A stretch of DNA of 64,000 nucleotides from Blautia liquoris (GTDB lineage: Bacteria; Bacillota; Clostridia; Lachnospirales; Lachnospiraceae): contig NZ_CP063304.1 of the NCBI RefSeq assembly GCF_015159595.1, forward strand, positions 2,666,001-2,730,000, given 5' to 3'. The position numbers and the translations under genes were made by a program. Positions 25,890 through 34,510 of the stretch are shown one piece after another (position 1 is the stretch's first letter; every line of letters starts with the position of its first letter). The notes beneath the pieces were generated by a model. The model was not told the DNA's origin. It worked only from the letters and a program-made list of their open reading frames with translations, and did no database searches.

Positions 25890-27161
25890 CTATTTAATTG
25901 CTTGTAGTTGTTCTTCTACATCCGCATCCGGTGAAGCAATAATTTCCGTCATTGCATTTAAAAGTCTTTCTGCTTGTTCGGGATTTAAAGCTTGATCTGT
26001 ATAGGGGAAAAAACCTGATGCTCTCTTATTAAAATACTCAGTCAGATCATATGCTAAGGGAATCATTTTATCTTTATCGACATCAACTTTCATACAACTT
26101 AAGCTTCCGGTTTCCTCTACCTTTTTTGTTTCTGTTTCCACAGACATAATCTCCTTGATAAGGTCATACGCTTCTTCTTTTTTATCACTAGAGGCACCAA
26201 CTGCCATGCAGTTAGCAATACCACCATACACAGCGTCCTCATCAGTCTCTGCCGCTGGAAATGGTGCAAATTCAATGTTTTCTAGTGCATGATCTTCTGA
26301 AGCAAATGTTCCAATGTCCCATGTCCCACCGATAAAAATGGCGGCCTGACCCGCCGTAAACTGAGCTGGTGCAGCTGTAGAATCGATTGCCATACTACCA
26401 TTAATAAAATACTTCTGGCTTATTTCATTTAATTTTTTTCCTGCCCTAACAAATTCGGGATTTGCAAATGATGTATCACTCTTACCATTCGTTACATCTG
26501 TATACAACTCTACTCCTCCATATCTTACTGCCAAATAAGAAAACCACCCTAATAAAGGCCATCTGTCTTTTGAACCACATATGATTGGAGTAATTCCCGC
26601 ATCATTAAGCTTATCACAAGCCTCTTCAAGTTCTTCAATTGTTGAAGGGACTTCACTTATACCTGCTTTTTCAAATAGCGTTTTATTAAAAAACATGATT
26701 TGTCCGGTAACCGATGTAGGAATTCCGTATACCTTATCACGAACCGTAACTTCATCAAAAGCGCCATCTATAAACTGTTGTTTGTACTCAGTATCTGCAT
26801 TTACCAAATCTGATAAATCCATAACATTTCCTGACTCTACTATTGTTTGAAATTGTTCACCAGTCCAATAGTTAAAAACATCGGGTAATGTATTAGATGC
26901 TACACTCGTCTTAATCTTTGTTTTATAGGATTCCCCTTCCATTGTAGTTGTTTTTACAGTGTTTCCAGACTTCTTTTCGTATCTTTTTATCGCTTCCTCT
27001 GTAATTTTTCTTTCAACCTCATTACTTGCATTATAAAAATAAGTAATTTCCTTACCTTTTGCTGTTGCATCATCCTTATCATTTTTCTGACATCCACCAC
27101 ATAACATTAAAAAAATGAAGATAGCACATAAGACAGAAACAACATATTTCTTACTTCTCAT
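25890..27161 (-). CDS. extracellular sugar-binding lipoprotein (CUT1 SBP)
   Basis: 423 residues. Signal peptide MRSKKYVVSVLCAIFIFL with lipobox LCGGC. The body (KEITYFYNASNEVERKI; FNYWTGEQFQTIVESGNVMDL; AIFIGGTWDIGTF) is a family 1 binding protein. The ATG at 27161 follows GGGAG; the frame continues 17 codons upstream without signal-like sequence. It lies 106 bases after the response regulator gene, so it could be co-transcribed with the sensor pair or start from an internal activated promoter. Confidence 0.9.
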   Translation of the reverse strand: MRSKKYVVSVLCAIFIFLMLCGGCQKNDKDDATAKGKEITYFYNASNEVERKITEEAIKRYEKKSGNTVKTTTMEGESYKTKIKTSVASNTLPDVFNYWTGEQFQTIVESGNVMDLSDLVNADTEYKQQFIDGAFDEVTVRDKVYGIPTSVTGQIMFFNKTLFEKAGISEVPSTIEELEEACDKLNDAGITPIICGSKDRWPLLGWFSYLAVRYGGVELYTDVTNGKSDTSFANPEFVRAGKKLNEISQKYFINGSMAIDSTAAPAQFTAGQAAIFIGGTWDIGTFASEDHALENIEFAPFPAAETDEDAVYGGIANCMAVGASSDKKEEAYDLIKEIMSVETETKKVEETGSLSCMKVDVDKDKMIPLAYDLTEYFNKRASGFFPYTDQALNPEQAERLLNAMTEIIASPDADVEEQLQAIK

Positions 27162-27267
27162 AATCTTCTCCCTTCTAATAAATAAAATTATTATTTTATG
27201 TGGTTTCATCATATCACTTTAAATATTATTTTATAATGCATTTTATTTCTACAAAATACCAAAATAT

Positions 27268-28026
27268 TTATATTTTTTTATGTAATAGATTCCGATATTT
27301 AGCTGGTGTTATCCCAGTACTTTTAGAGAATCTTTCTATAAAATATTTTGGAGTATTATATCCTAGTTTTTCAGATATCTCATTAATTGTACTATCTGTC
27401 TTTAACAAAAGTTTTTTTGCTTCTTTCAGTTTAATATCATTAATATAATTAGTAATATTTTCTCCAGTTTCTTGTTTAAAAGTTGCGCTCAAATAAGATT
27501 TACTGACATGTAAGTCTTCCGCTACATCGACTAAGGATATTGATATATATTTATTTTGTTGAATATATAATTTTGCGTCTGAAATTATTGTCTTTATATT
27601 ATATTTTTCAGCTGCATCGTCTGACGCATTAGAAGGCCTCACCCTAACCTCATAACTGTCTTGCATAATTTTATTAACTAGATGCAAAATCCGATCCACG
27701 CCTATCGGTTTAACTAAATAATCAACGATTCCAAACGGAAGTAGTGTCCTTGCATATTCAAAATCTTCATAAGCAGAAATAACTATTATTTTTAATGTTT
27801 CGTTGCTCTCTCGTATGCCCTTCACTAATTCAATTCCATCAATTCCCGGCATTCGTATATCAGTTATCAATAAATCAAATTTCCATTCCCAAAATATTCT
27901 TAAGCATTCTGGTCCACTAGTAGCTGTCCTTATTTCTATTCCATCATCAAATGCATCATCCATTATTTGTTTAAGATTTTGAACGATTCTCACTTCATCA
28001 TCCACTATTAAAATTCGATACCTCAT
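27268..28026 (-). CDS. YesN-type response regulator (REC-AraC)
   Basis: 252 residues: an N-terminal receiver (ILIVDDEVRIVQNLKQI with acidic pocket, phospho-acceptor Asp in LLITDIRMPGIDG, switch Lys in LVKPIG) and a C-terminal AraC HTH (VAEDLHVSKSYLSATFKQET; INEISEKLGYNTPKYFIERF). The linker is short, about half of the usual YesN size. Its ATG overlaps the kinase stop (ATGA). It should activate the downstream transporter genes. Confidence 0.92.
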   Translation of the reverse strand: MRYRILIVDDEVRIVQNLKQIMDDAFDDGIEIRTATSGPECLRIFWEWKFDLLITDIRMPGIDGIELVKGIRESNETLKIIVISAYEDFEYARTLLPFGIVDYLVKPIGVDRILHLVNKIMQDSYEVRVRPSNASDDAAEKYNIKTIISDAKLYIQQNKYISISLVDVAEDLHVSKSYLSATFKQETGENITNYINDIKLKEAKKLLLKTDSTINEISEKLGYNTPKYFIERFSKSTGITPAKYRNLLHKKI

Positions 28027-29705
28027 TGTTCATCCCCACGTGTCTTTATATCATCATAATTAGATATAAGAATTGTTACTTCGGTATACTTCTTATTTTC
28101 AGAGTTGATTTCCATACTCGCCCCACTCCCATAATAGTTATGTAGACGATCATAAACATTTTTCAATCCAAGACTAGTTGTACCATTATCTTGTTCTTTG
28201 CTCTTTTGATGGTCTATCAGCTTTTGAAGTTCATCGCTCTGCATCCCGTTTCCGCTATCATAAACATTAATCAATAATGTTTTTTCATAAGCTGATATGC
28301 TCACTCGGATTTCAGTGCTAGTGTTACTCGGCTCCACTCCATGCTTAACTGCATTTTCAACAATGGGCTGAATCAACAATTTTGGAATTTTTACAGATTC
28401 TGTTCCTTTTTCAACAAAAATATTCCATATAAGTTTATCCCCAAAACGATATTTTTCAATCTGTAAATATTTTGTAAGTAATTCTACCTCATCCTTTAAA
28501 AAAACAATATCGTCAGCTTTCAATGTATATTTAAATAATTGTGATAATGAAAAAACTACTTCTGCACTCTCCTTTTCCTTTCGTGCTTCCAAAGATAAAT
28601 AAACTGATTCCAAAGTATTATATAAAAAATGCGGATTAATTTGTGTCTGCAACATTTTCAACTGTGACTTCAAAACCTGAATATCTCTTTCATAAATATC
28701 ATTTATTAACGTTTGATTTTTTAATACCACTTCATTATAGTATTGATTAAACTGGTCAGCTTCATAGTTTACATAATGTTTATCGTTAATTTTTAGATGA
28801 CCCTTCGAAGCTTTCATAACCTTAATTAAATCTTTAAATGGATGTGCTATGTAATATGATATTAAATAAGATGTAATCAAAAATAAAAATGATATTAACA
28901 ATATTCCCTGAAGCATAACCTTCTGCACATCTCTAACCCCTTCGTATAACACTTCTTTAGGAATCCTATATGAAATATTAAATCCTAGATTTGTCAGTTT
29001 TTTATGAAATGTGATTCCGCCTTCTAACTCTGTTTCGCTCATTTCACTTTGCTTCACTGCAATATCACCATACTCATTTGACAGCACTACTTTTGCACCT
29101 TTCATAGAGGCAAAATCATTCTTGATAAAATCCATAATATCCACATTCACATACGCAATAATGTATCCACCCGGACGATAATCTTTATTTGACAAAAGTA
29201 CCTTCTTTGCCAAAACAAGTACATCTCTTTGAGAATCATAATTTAACCAGGCTGTATTTCCGTTAAGATTTTCTACTTTTTCTATTTTATCTCCTAGAAC
29301 GTTTAAAATATCTTTCCCATTTCTCGGATACAAACACTTATCTTTTGAATATACATTTATCTCCACAAAGGAATTATAACTATTAAAAGCGATCGTTTTC
29401 ATGATTTCACCACGTAAATAGTTGTAATCAGCATTCGTAATATCATCATCCGCAATAATGTCTTTAAATCTATCACCCTCGACAAGTTTAGCCAGATCAT
29501 TGTTAACACTATGGCATATTAAAGTTAAACTTCTTTCAATCTGGTTCGCATAGATTTCAAAACTTCTTTTTTCTTTTTCATATGCAGTAGCTGATATTTG
29601 CTTATACAAAATAAAATATTGACTTAAAATCAGCATTATCAAAATTAATAATGCCTGAAGAGTAAGACTGGTTCTTGTTTTTATGGTAATAGTATTTTTT
29701 TTCAT
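28023..29705 (-). CDS. YesM-type sensor histidine kinase
   Basis: 560 residues. Membrane helix near residue 15-35, extracellular sensor to about 270, second helix (LLISFLFLITSYLISYYIA), HAMP, then a His_kinase domain with the phosphorylated His in INPHFLYNTLESV, and a HATPase domain (IQPIVENAVKHGVEPS; DSGNGMQ; GLKNVYDRL). It senses an extracellular sugar or ligated SBP and phosphorylates the overlapping response regulator. The ribosome site is weak (AGAAG). Confidence 0.92.
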   Translation of the reverse strand: MKKNTITIKTRTSLTLQALLILIMLILSQYFILYKQISATAYEKEKRSFEIYANQIERSLTLICHSVNNDLAKLVEGDRFKDIIADDDITNADYNYLRGEIMKTIAFNSYNSFVEINVYSKDKCLYPRNGKDILNVLGDKIEKVENLNGNTAWLNYDSQRDVLVLAKKVLLSNKDYRPGGYIIAYVNVDIMDFIKNDFASMKGAKVVLSNEYGDIAVKQSEMSETELEGGITFHKKLTNLGFNISYRIPKEVLYEGVRDVQKVMLQGILLISFLFLITSYLISYYIAHPFKDLIKVMKASKGHLKINDKHYVNYEADQFNQYYNEVVLKNQTLINDIYERDIQVLKSQLKMLQTQINPHFLYNTLESVYLSLEARKEKESAEVVFSLSQLFKYTLKADDIVFLKDEVELLTKYLQIEKYRFGDKLIWNIFVEKGTESVKIPKLLIQPIVENAVKHGVEPSNTSTEIRVSISAYEKTLLINVYDSGNGMQSDELQKLIDHQKSKEQDNGTTSLGLKNVYDRLHNYYGSGASMEINSENKKYTEVTILISNYDDIKTRGDEQ

Positions 29706-30010
29706 TTTCTTCTGTTTAAAATTCCTTTATCGTCTACTTTTATATGATTCTCTTTTATTTTGCAATTTAAACAAAAAAATAATTACTCATTTGTTCCTTT
29801 TCGACAATATTACCGCTACAATTGTTGAATGTCAAGTAAAGTCGATCCACCATGGTGCGAATTCACGAAGTATATCCATCATTAAAAGAACGCCATCGAC
29901 CACTCCCTCAGGGAGTCCAGATGACGTTGCTCTATTTAGAAAATACCACTTTGAATTCACCACAATGACTATATCAAGCCGATTTTAAATCACGCGATCA
30001 ATACACATAC
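29706..30010. other. intergenic region with an orphan reading frame relic
   Basis: Between the enolase-family stop and the kinase start. Minus strand 29838-29990 holds an open stretch without a start codon, reading LDIVIVVNSKWYFLNRATSS and SGLPEGVVDGVLLMMDILRE, then FAPWWIDFT and a stop. I do not recognise it; it looks like the tail of a lost gene. It contains a 6-bp hairpin ACTCCC/GGGAGT at 29901-29915. The kinase promoter must lie in 29706-29830 but no strong hexamers were seen. Confidence 0.35.
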
Positions 30011-31135
30011 CTATATTTCTTTCCCCCATATAAGCTCCATTCCAAACCCCGCTTTATCCGGGATTGTTATTCGACCCTGATTCAAATGATACCCGCTAAA
30101 ATCGACGCCTTCTGTTTCATCTATAATACCTTCAATTGTCGGTATGTAAGAATACGATGCCGCCAAATTGGCAGTGTAATGCGTTTTAATCTTCAAGCCC
30201 CAATTATGAGGAGAAATTTTTATTTGATGCTCTTGCAATTTTGGCAATAATTTTCTCCAATTTGTAAATCCAAAGCTGGCAATATCCATTTGTAATACAT
30301 CAATCACTCCCTTTTCCGCCATTGGAAGAAGCTTTTCTAGCTGTGGGTTAGCTTCGCCGTCAGCAATCATAGTACCTGGACTTTTGTCGTTAATATATTC
30401 CTTTAGTTCTAGATCTTCTTTATAATTTTCAACAAACGGTTCTTCGATCCAATATAACTTACAATCTGCAGTTGCATTAATATATTGTTTCATTTTCTCC
30501 ATTGTATAAACACTGTTTGCATCCACCATGATCTTAGCATCCGGATAATGATCCCTTATCATTGTAGTAACTTCAATATCTTCTTTTAAGCCTTTTTTCC
30601 AATCCATCCATTTGGGGGCCCGTCCAATTTTTATTTTAAAATCTCTGTATCCTAACTCATAATCCGCTTTACATTCTTCTAATATTCTACTTAAACCTCC
30701 CGGTTCTATATCAGGACTGATGTCATCCATCAATATAACCCCGTCATAGCAGTGAACAATTGGGGGCTCACTCCCCCCCAGCATGCGGTATACCGGAACA
30801 TTTAATATACAACCCGCTAAATCATGAAGTGCAAAGTCGTATGCAAAATGTTCCTGCCCCAATATACCTGTCTCAAACTGAAACACATCCGATACTCTTC
30901 TCCCTATCAACATTCCATCTTTTTCTTTATCATAACTATCCAAATAAAGTCCCCATCCTCTGGCACCTTGATCTGTCAGTATCTCTTTAATAAGGAAATT
31001 ATCCCCATATCCATGTTCTCCGCGAACAGAATTTTTTCCGTTTAATCGGCTATAGCGATTCCGCAATTCTAAAGTTTTAATGCAAGCGATTTTATGATAT
31101 GACAATTCCTCTAAATTTATTTTATCATCCTTCAT
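30011..31135 (-). CDS. enolase-superfamily sugar-acid dehydratase/racemase (MR/MLE type)
   Basis: 374-residue mandelate racemase/muconate lactonising-type enzyme. It shows Lys167-x-Lys169 in FKIKIG, metal ligands Asp205 (MVDANS), Glu231 (IEEP) and Glu261 (ADGE), and a His310 in SPHNWG at the end of the barrel. This set suggests acid-sugar dehydration or epimerisation through an enolate; the substrate is unknown. The ATG at 31135 follows AGGTGGG. It is the last gene of an SBP-permease-permease operon, which suggests that it works on the imported compound. Confidence 0.85.
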   Translation of the reverse strand: MKDDKINLEELSYHKIACIKTLELRNRYSRLNGKNSVRGEHGYGDNFLIKEILTDQGARGWGLYLDSYDKEKDGMLIGRRVSDVFQFETGILGQEHFAYDFALHDLAGCILNVPVYRMLGGSEPPIVHCYDGVILMDDISPDIEPGGLSRILEECKADYELGYRDFKIKIGRAPKWMDWKKGLKEDIEVTTMIRDHYPDAKIMVDANSVYTMEKMKQYINATADCKLYWIEEPFVENYKEDLELKEYINDKSPGTMIADGEANPQLEKLLPMAEKGVIDVLQMDIASFGFTNWRKLLPKLQEHQIKISPHNWGLKIKTHYTANLAASYSYIPTIEGIIDETEGVDFSGYHLNQGRITIPDKAGFGMELIWGKEI

Positions 31136-31184
31136 TTTTAAAACCCACCTTTCTGTAAAAGCCGTCATGGACGGCTTTTATGTC

Positions 31185-32027
31185 TCAACCCTTTAAACCT
31201 GAAGTAGCAATTCCCTCAACGAAATATTTTTGCAGAAAGAAAAATATCAAAACACAAGGAAGTACCGCTACCACTGACATAGATAAGATATTTCTCCATT
31301 CGATCGTTGTAGTTGTATCTATGGCCATTCTCAATCCCAATGAGACTGTATAGTTGTATACTGAACTTATGTATATATATTGCTGAAAAAAATCATTCCA
31401 CGTCCATATAAACTGGAAAATGATCGCTGAAATCACAGCAGGCTTACTCAAAGGTAATAAAATCAGCAGCAAAATTCGAAAGGATGAGCATCCATCGATT
31501 CTTGCAGCTTCATCAAGTTCACTCGGGATTCCACGGAAAAACTGTATAAACATATACACAAAGAATGATGATGTAGCTAATGCAGCAGGGATCCAGAATA
31601 CATTGTAGCTGTCAACCCAGTTCAATTTTACAAAGATCAAATATCGCGGAACAAGTAATACCGATGCAGGCAACATCATTAATAACATCATAATTGTAAA
31701 GAATAACTTCTTTCCTGGAAATGTAAACCGTACAAATCCATACGCAGTAAGAATGCTTGAAATTACGGTAAGAATAACTGTAGGAACGACCAGTTTAAAT
31801 GAATTCCATAGATAGACCCCAAAGGAAATCTTACCGGATCCTTTCCATCCTTCTCTATAACCTGTAAAATCAAAAGATTTTGGAAGTATCTTGATCGAAC
31901 CAAATATCTCCTGATTCGTTTTAAATGACCCAAAAACCATATATACAAGAGGAAATATCAACAAAATACCTACTAGAATCAGGAAAACATATTTCAGCAA
32001 CAAATTCATGTGATGTATGCGTTTCAT
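31185..32027 (-). CDS. sugar ABC transporter permease, MalG type
   Basis: 280 residues, six helices, opening VGILLIFPLVYMVFGSFKTN, EAA loop LDEAARIDGCSSFRILLLILLPLSKP, C-terminus EGIATSGLKG. A run of G (GGGGGG) precedes the ATG by 7 bases. Partner of the permease 12 bases upstream. Confidence 0.92.
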   Translation of the reverse strand: MKRIHHMNLLLKYVFLILVGILLIFPLVYMVFGSFKTNQEIFGSIKILPKSFDFTGYREGWKGSGKISFGVYLWNSFKLVVPTVILTVISSILTAYGFVRFTFPGKKLFFTIMMLLMMLPASVLLVPRYLIFVKLNWVDSYNVFWIPAALATSSFFVYMFIQFFRGIPSELDEAARIDGCSSFRILLLILLPLSKPAVISAIIFQFIWTWNDFFQQYIYISSVYNYTVSLGLRMAIDTTTTIEWRNILSMSVVAVLPCVLIFFFLQKYFVEGIATSGLKG

Positions 32028-32039
32028 GAAAAGACCCCC

Positions 32040-32948
32040 CTATTCATCATAATAAACCCATTTCTTCGAGGTGACAAAAATAACCATTGTTACGAACATA
32101 ATTACTGCAAAAAGTATCCATGAAAGTGCACTTGCATATCCCATTTTGAAATTGGTAAATGCTTCATTATAAATTTTAATACCATAAAGATAAGTGGATC
32201 TGTTTGGGCCTCCCTTCGTCAACACAAATGCCGTTGAGAATTCTTGAAAGCAACTAATAGACTGCATTAAGAGATTAAACAACATAATCGGAGAGATCAT
32301 CGGTAACGTAATATGGAAAAATTTCTTCCAGTAACCTGCGCCATCAATAGATGCCGATTCATACAATGAGCGTGGTACATTTTTTAATGCTGATAAGAAC
32401 AACACCATGGAAGACCCAAATTGCCATATCGGAATAATACATATAGTAACCAGTGCTTTTTTAGGATCACCTAACCAATTAATCGAGGCCAATCCAAAAG
32501 ATTGCAATATTTCATTAACAATTCCCTTATTCTGAAAAATAAATCTCCATACAATAGAAATCGCAACACTGCTTCCAAAGATTGATGGAAGATAATATAG
32601 TGTCCGGAACGCATTGATTCCTTTTATGTCCGTATTCAATAACATTGCTATAAACAAAGCGACTAATACTCGTCCCGGAACTGCTATAATTACATATTTT
32701 AATGTCACTTTTACGTTGATCCAAAAATCTCTGTCCTTTGTAAAAATATCAAAGTAGTTTTTCAATCCTACAAAGGACATCCCAGTAGCCATAGACTTAT
32801 TCGTAAAGGACAAAACCAACGAATAAACAAACGGGAAAATTTGAAATATAAGTACTCCTAATAGCCATGGGGTTATATACGCCAGACCGCTCATATCATG
32901 TTTTGAATATTTTTTAACCTTCTTTCTCGTTTTCACATTCTCTTTCAT
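32040..32948 (-). CDS. sugar ABC transporter permease, MalF type
   Basis: 302 residues, six helices, basic N-terminus (KTRKKVKKYSK), opening YITPWLLGVLIFQIFPFVYS, EAA loop YESASIDGAGYWKKFFHITLP. GGAGGAG ribosome site. It starts 16 bases after the SBP stop; unlike three of the other transporter loci there is no hairpin between. Confidence 0.92.
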   Translation of the reverse strand: MKENVKTRKKVKKYSKHDMSGLAYITPWLLGVLIFQIFPFVYSLVLSFTNKSMATGMSFVGLKNYFDIFTKDRDFWINVKVTLKYVIIAVPGRVLVALFIAMLLNTDIKGINAFRTLYYLPSIFGSSVAISIVWRFIFQNKGIVNEILQSFGLASINWLGDPKKALVTICIIPIWQFGSSMVLFLSALKNVPRSLYESASIDGAGYWKKFFHITLPMISPIMLFNLLMQSISCFQEFSTAFVLTKGGPNRSTYLYGIKIYNEAFTNFKMGYASALSWILFAVIMFVTMVIFVTSKKWVYYDE

Positions 32949-32964
32949 AAGCTCCTCCGAATCT

Positions 32965-34302
32965 CTATTGTTCAGAAATTTCTTTTAACTCAAGAACCTT
33001 TTCCTCCATGAGCTTAACAAATTCTTCCGCCCCTTCTGCTGGCGATTTTTCTTTATAATAGACAGCATTTAAAACATCATTTTCTATTGTTTCTATTTCT
33101 GCGTTTGTACTAATAACATTTTGTCCTAATCCACCTTTATGTTCTTCGGCAAACTCGTTAATTTTCTTTAAATCAGGATCTAGTTTACCCTCAGTCAACA
33201 TAATATCAAGTGCCTTCTTATTAGAGGGGATAGATCTTGACATTTCTAAAGTCTTTATAGCTTTTTCATTATTAAAGAAATAATTTGCGAATTTCAACGC
33301 CTCCTCTAAATGCTCACTATTTGCATTGACTGCAATCATATTTGTTGGACGTAGTACTATGCCTGAGTTCTGGGCATCACTGTCACCTAACGGTTCTACA
33401 CAAACCAGATCGCCCTCTGGTAACGAGGCCTTAAATTGATCATATCCAGAACTAAAATCCGGACACATAACAATTTGATTATTCAACCACAAAGGATTCT
33501 CCACCGGGGTTTGAATTTCAACTGTCTGGTCATAGGGTTGTATTACATTCTCATCATAAAGCTCAGTAATATACTCCAGTGTCTTTTCAACCTCTTTCTC
33601 GGAAAATCCTATAACATAATCATCTCCAACCAGTTTCTTCCCCGTTAAATTAAATAAATACGGCTCGAAAATGAATCTATTGATTGTATTGGGATATATT
33701 AAATACGCTTCCTGATCCTGTTCATGAACCTTTTTACCTTCTTCTAATAATACATCCCATGTAAAATGTTGGCTAAGATCTATCCCATATTTTTCAGCTG
33801 TTGTCTTGCTTCCAAAAAGACAAGTAAAGTTTACTCCACTTGGGATACCAATAAGTGCACCATTTGGCGAAGTTATGCCTTCCAAAATAGCTTCCGGAAA
33901 TTCACTTAAATCTATCAAATCCTCTTTTCTAAAATCAACAAAATCATTTGTTTTCCAAAGATTCTCCAAAAAAGCATAGTCTATCTGGATAATATCCGGC
34001 GCTGTTCCAGCCGCAAGCTGAGTTGTCATCTTCTCCAAATATCCATCCCAACCACCATATTCACCTGCAATTTCTACATTGGGATTACCTTCTTCATACT
34101 GCTGAATCATATCCAGGGTTGCCTTATGTCTAGTATCCCCACCCCACCATGAAAAACGTAATTTAGTACGTTCATCTTCTTTTACCCCTGTCGACGAAGT
34201 TTTTTCTTCCATCGAATGTTTTGCACTATCCTTGCTTCCTCCACAAGCAATCATAGAAAATGCTAAACCAACAGCAATTGCACCCAAGAATTTTTTTCTC
34301 AT
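32965..34302 (-). CDS. extracellular sugar-binding lipoprotein (CUT1 SBP)
   Basis: 445 residues. Signal MRKKFLGAIAVGLAFS, lipobox SMIAC. Body: TKLRFSWWGGDTRHKATLDM, AAGTAPDIIQIDYAFL, typical of COG1653 binding proteins. The ATG at 34302 follows GGAGGAGAAG; a GTG six codons upstream is less likely. First gene of the operon; divergent from its likely regulators YesM/YesN. With an enolase-family enzyme in the operon the ligand may be an acidic sugar or oligosaccharide. Confidence 0.92.
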   Translation of the reverse strand: MRKKFLGAIAVGLAFSMIACGGSKDSAKHSMEEKTSSTGVKEDERTKLRFSWWGGDTRHKATLDMIQQYEEGNPNVEIAGEYGGWDGYLEKMTTQLAAGTAPDIIQIDYAFLENLWKTNDFVDFRKEDLIDLSEFPEAILEGITSPNGALIGIPSGVNFTCLFGSKTTAEKYGIDLSQHFTWDVLLEEGKKVHEQDQEAYLIYPNTINRFIFEPYLFNLTGKKLVGDDYVIGFSEKEVEKTLEYITELYDENVIQPYDQTVEIQTPVENPLWLNNQIVMCPDFSSGYDQFKASLPEGDLVCVEPLGDSDAQNSGIVLRPTNMIAVNANSEHLEEALKFANYFFNNEKAIKTLEMSRSIPSNKKALDIMLTEGKLDPDLKKINEFAEEHKGGLGQNVISTNAEIETIENDVLNAVYYKEKSPAEGAEEFVKLMEEKVLELKEISEQ

Positions 34303-34385
34303 AATCTTCTTCTCCTCCACATCTACTCGTTTTTAATTTTTACGATATATTTAGTATAACTTTCCTTACCACAAGAATAAATAGT

Positions 34386-34417
34386 CAAAACCTTGTTTAT
34401 ATTAGGCAAAACCTTGT
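34386..34417. promoter_or_regulatory. paired direct repeats, likely YesN-type binding site
   Basis: CAAAACCTTGT at 34386-34396 and again at 34407-34417, spaced exactly 21 bases (two helical turns), between the divergent SBP operon and YesM gene. AraC-type activators bind such tandem half sites. On the minus strand the repeats end close to a TTGACT-like element and are followed by TATACT, as in an activated promoter. Confidence 0.6.
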
Positions 34418-34433
34418 ATTTTATTTCTAAAGA

Positions 34434-34462
34434 TTGTCTTTAACAAATTATCTTGGTATACT
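34434..34462 (+). promoter_or_regulatory. promoter of the YesM-YesN pair
   Basis: TTGTCT (34434-34439), 17 bases, TATACT (34457-34462), about 48 bases upstream of the kinase ATG. It lies next to the direct repeats. Confidence 0.65.
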
Positions 34463-34510
34463 ATTAAATATAATAAATGTTTCGATTAATCGATTTAGAG
34501 GTGATATATA

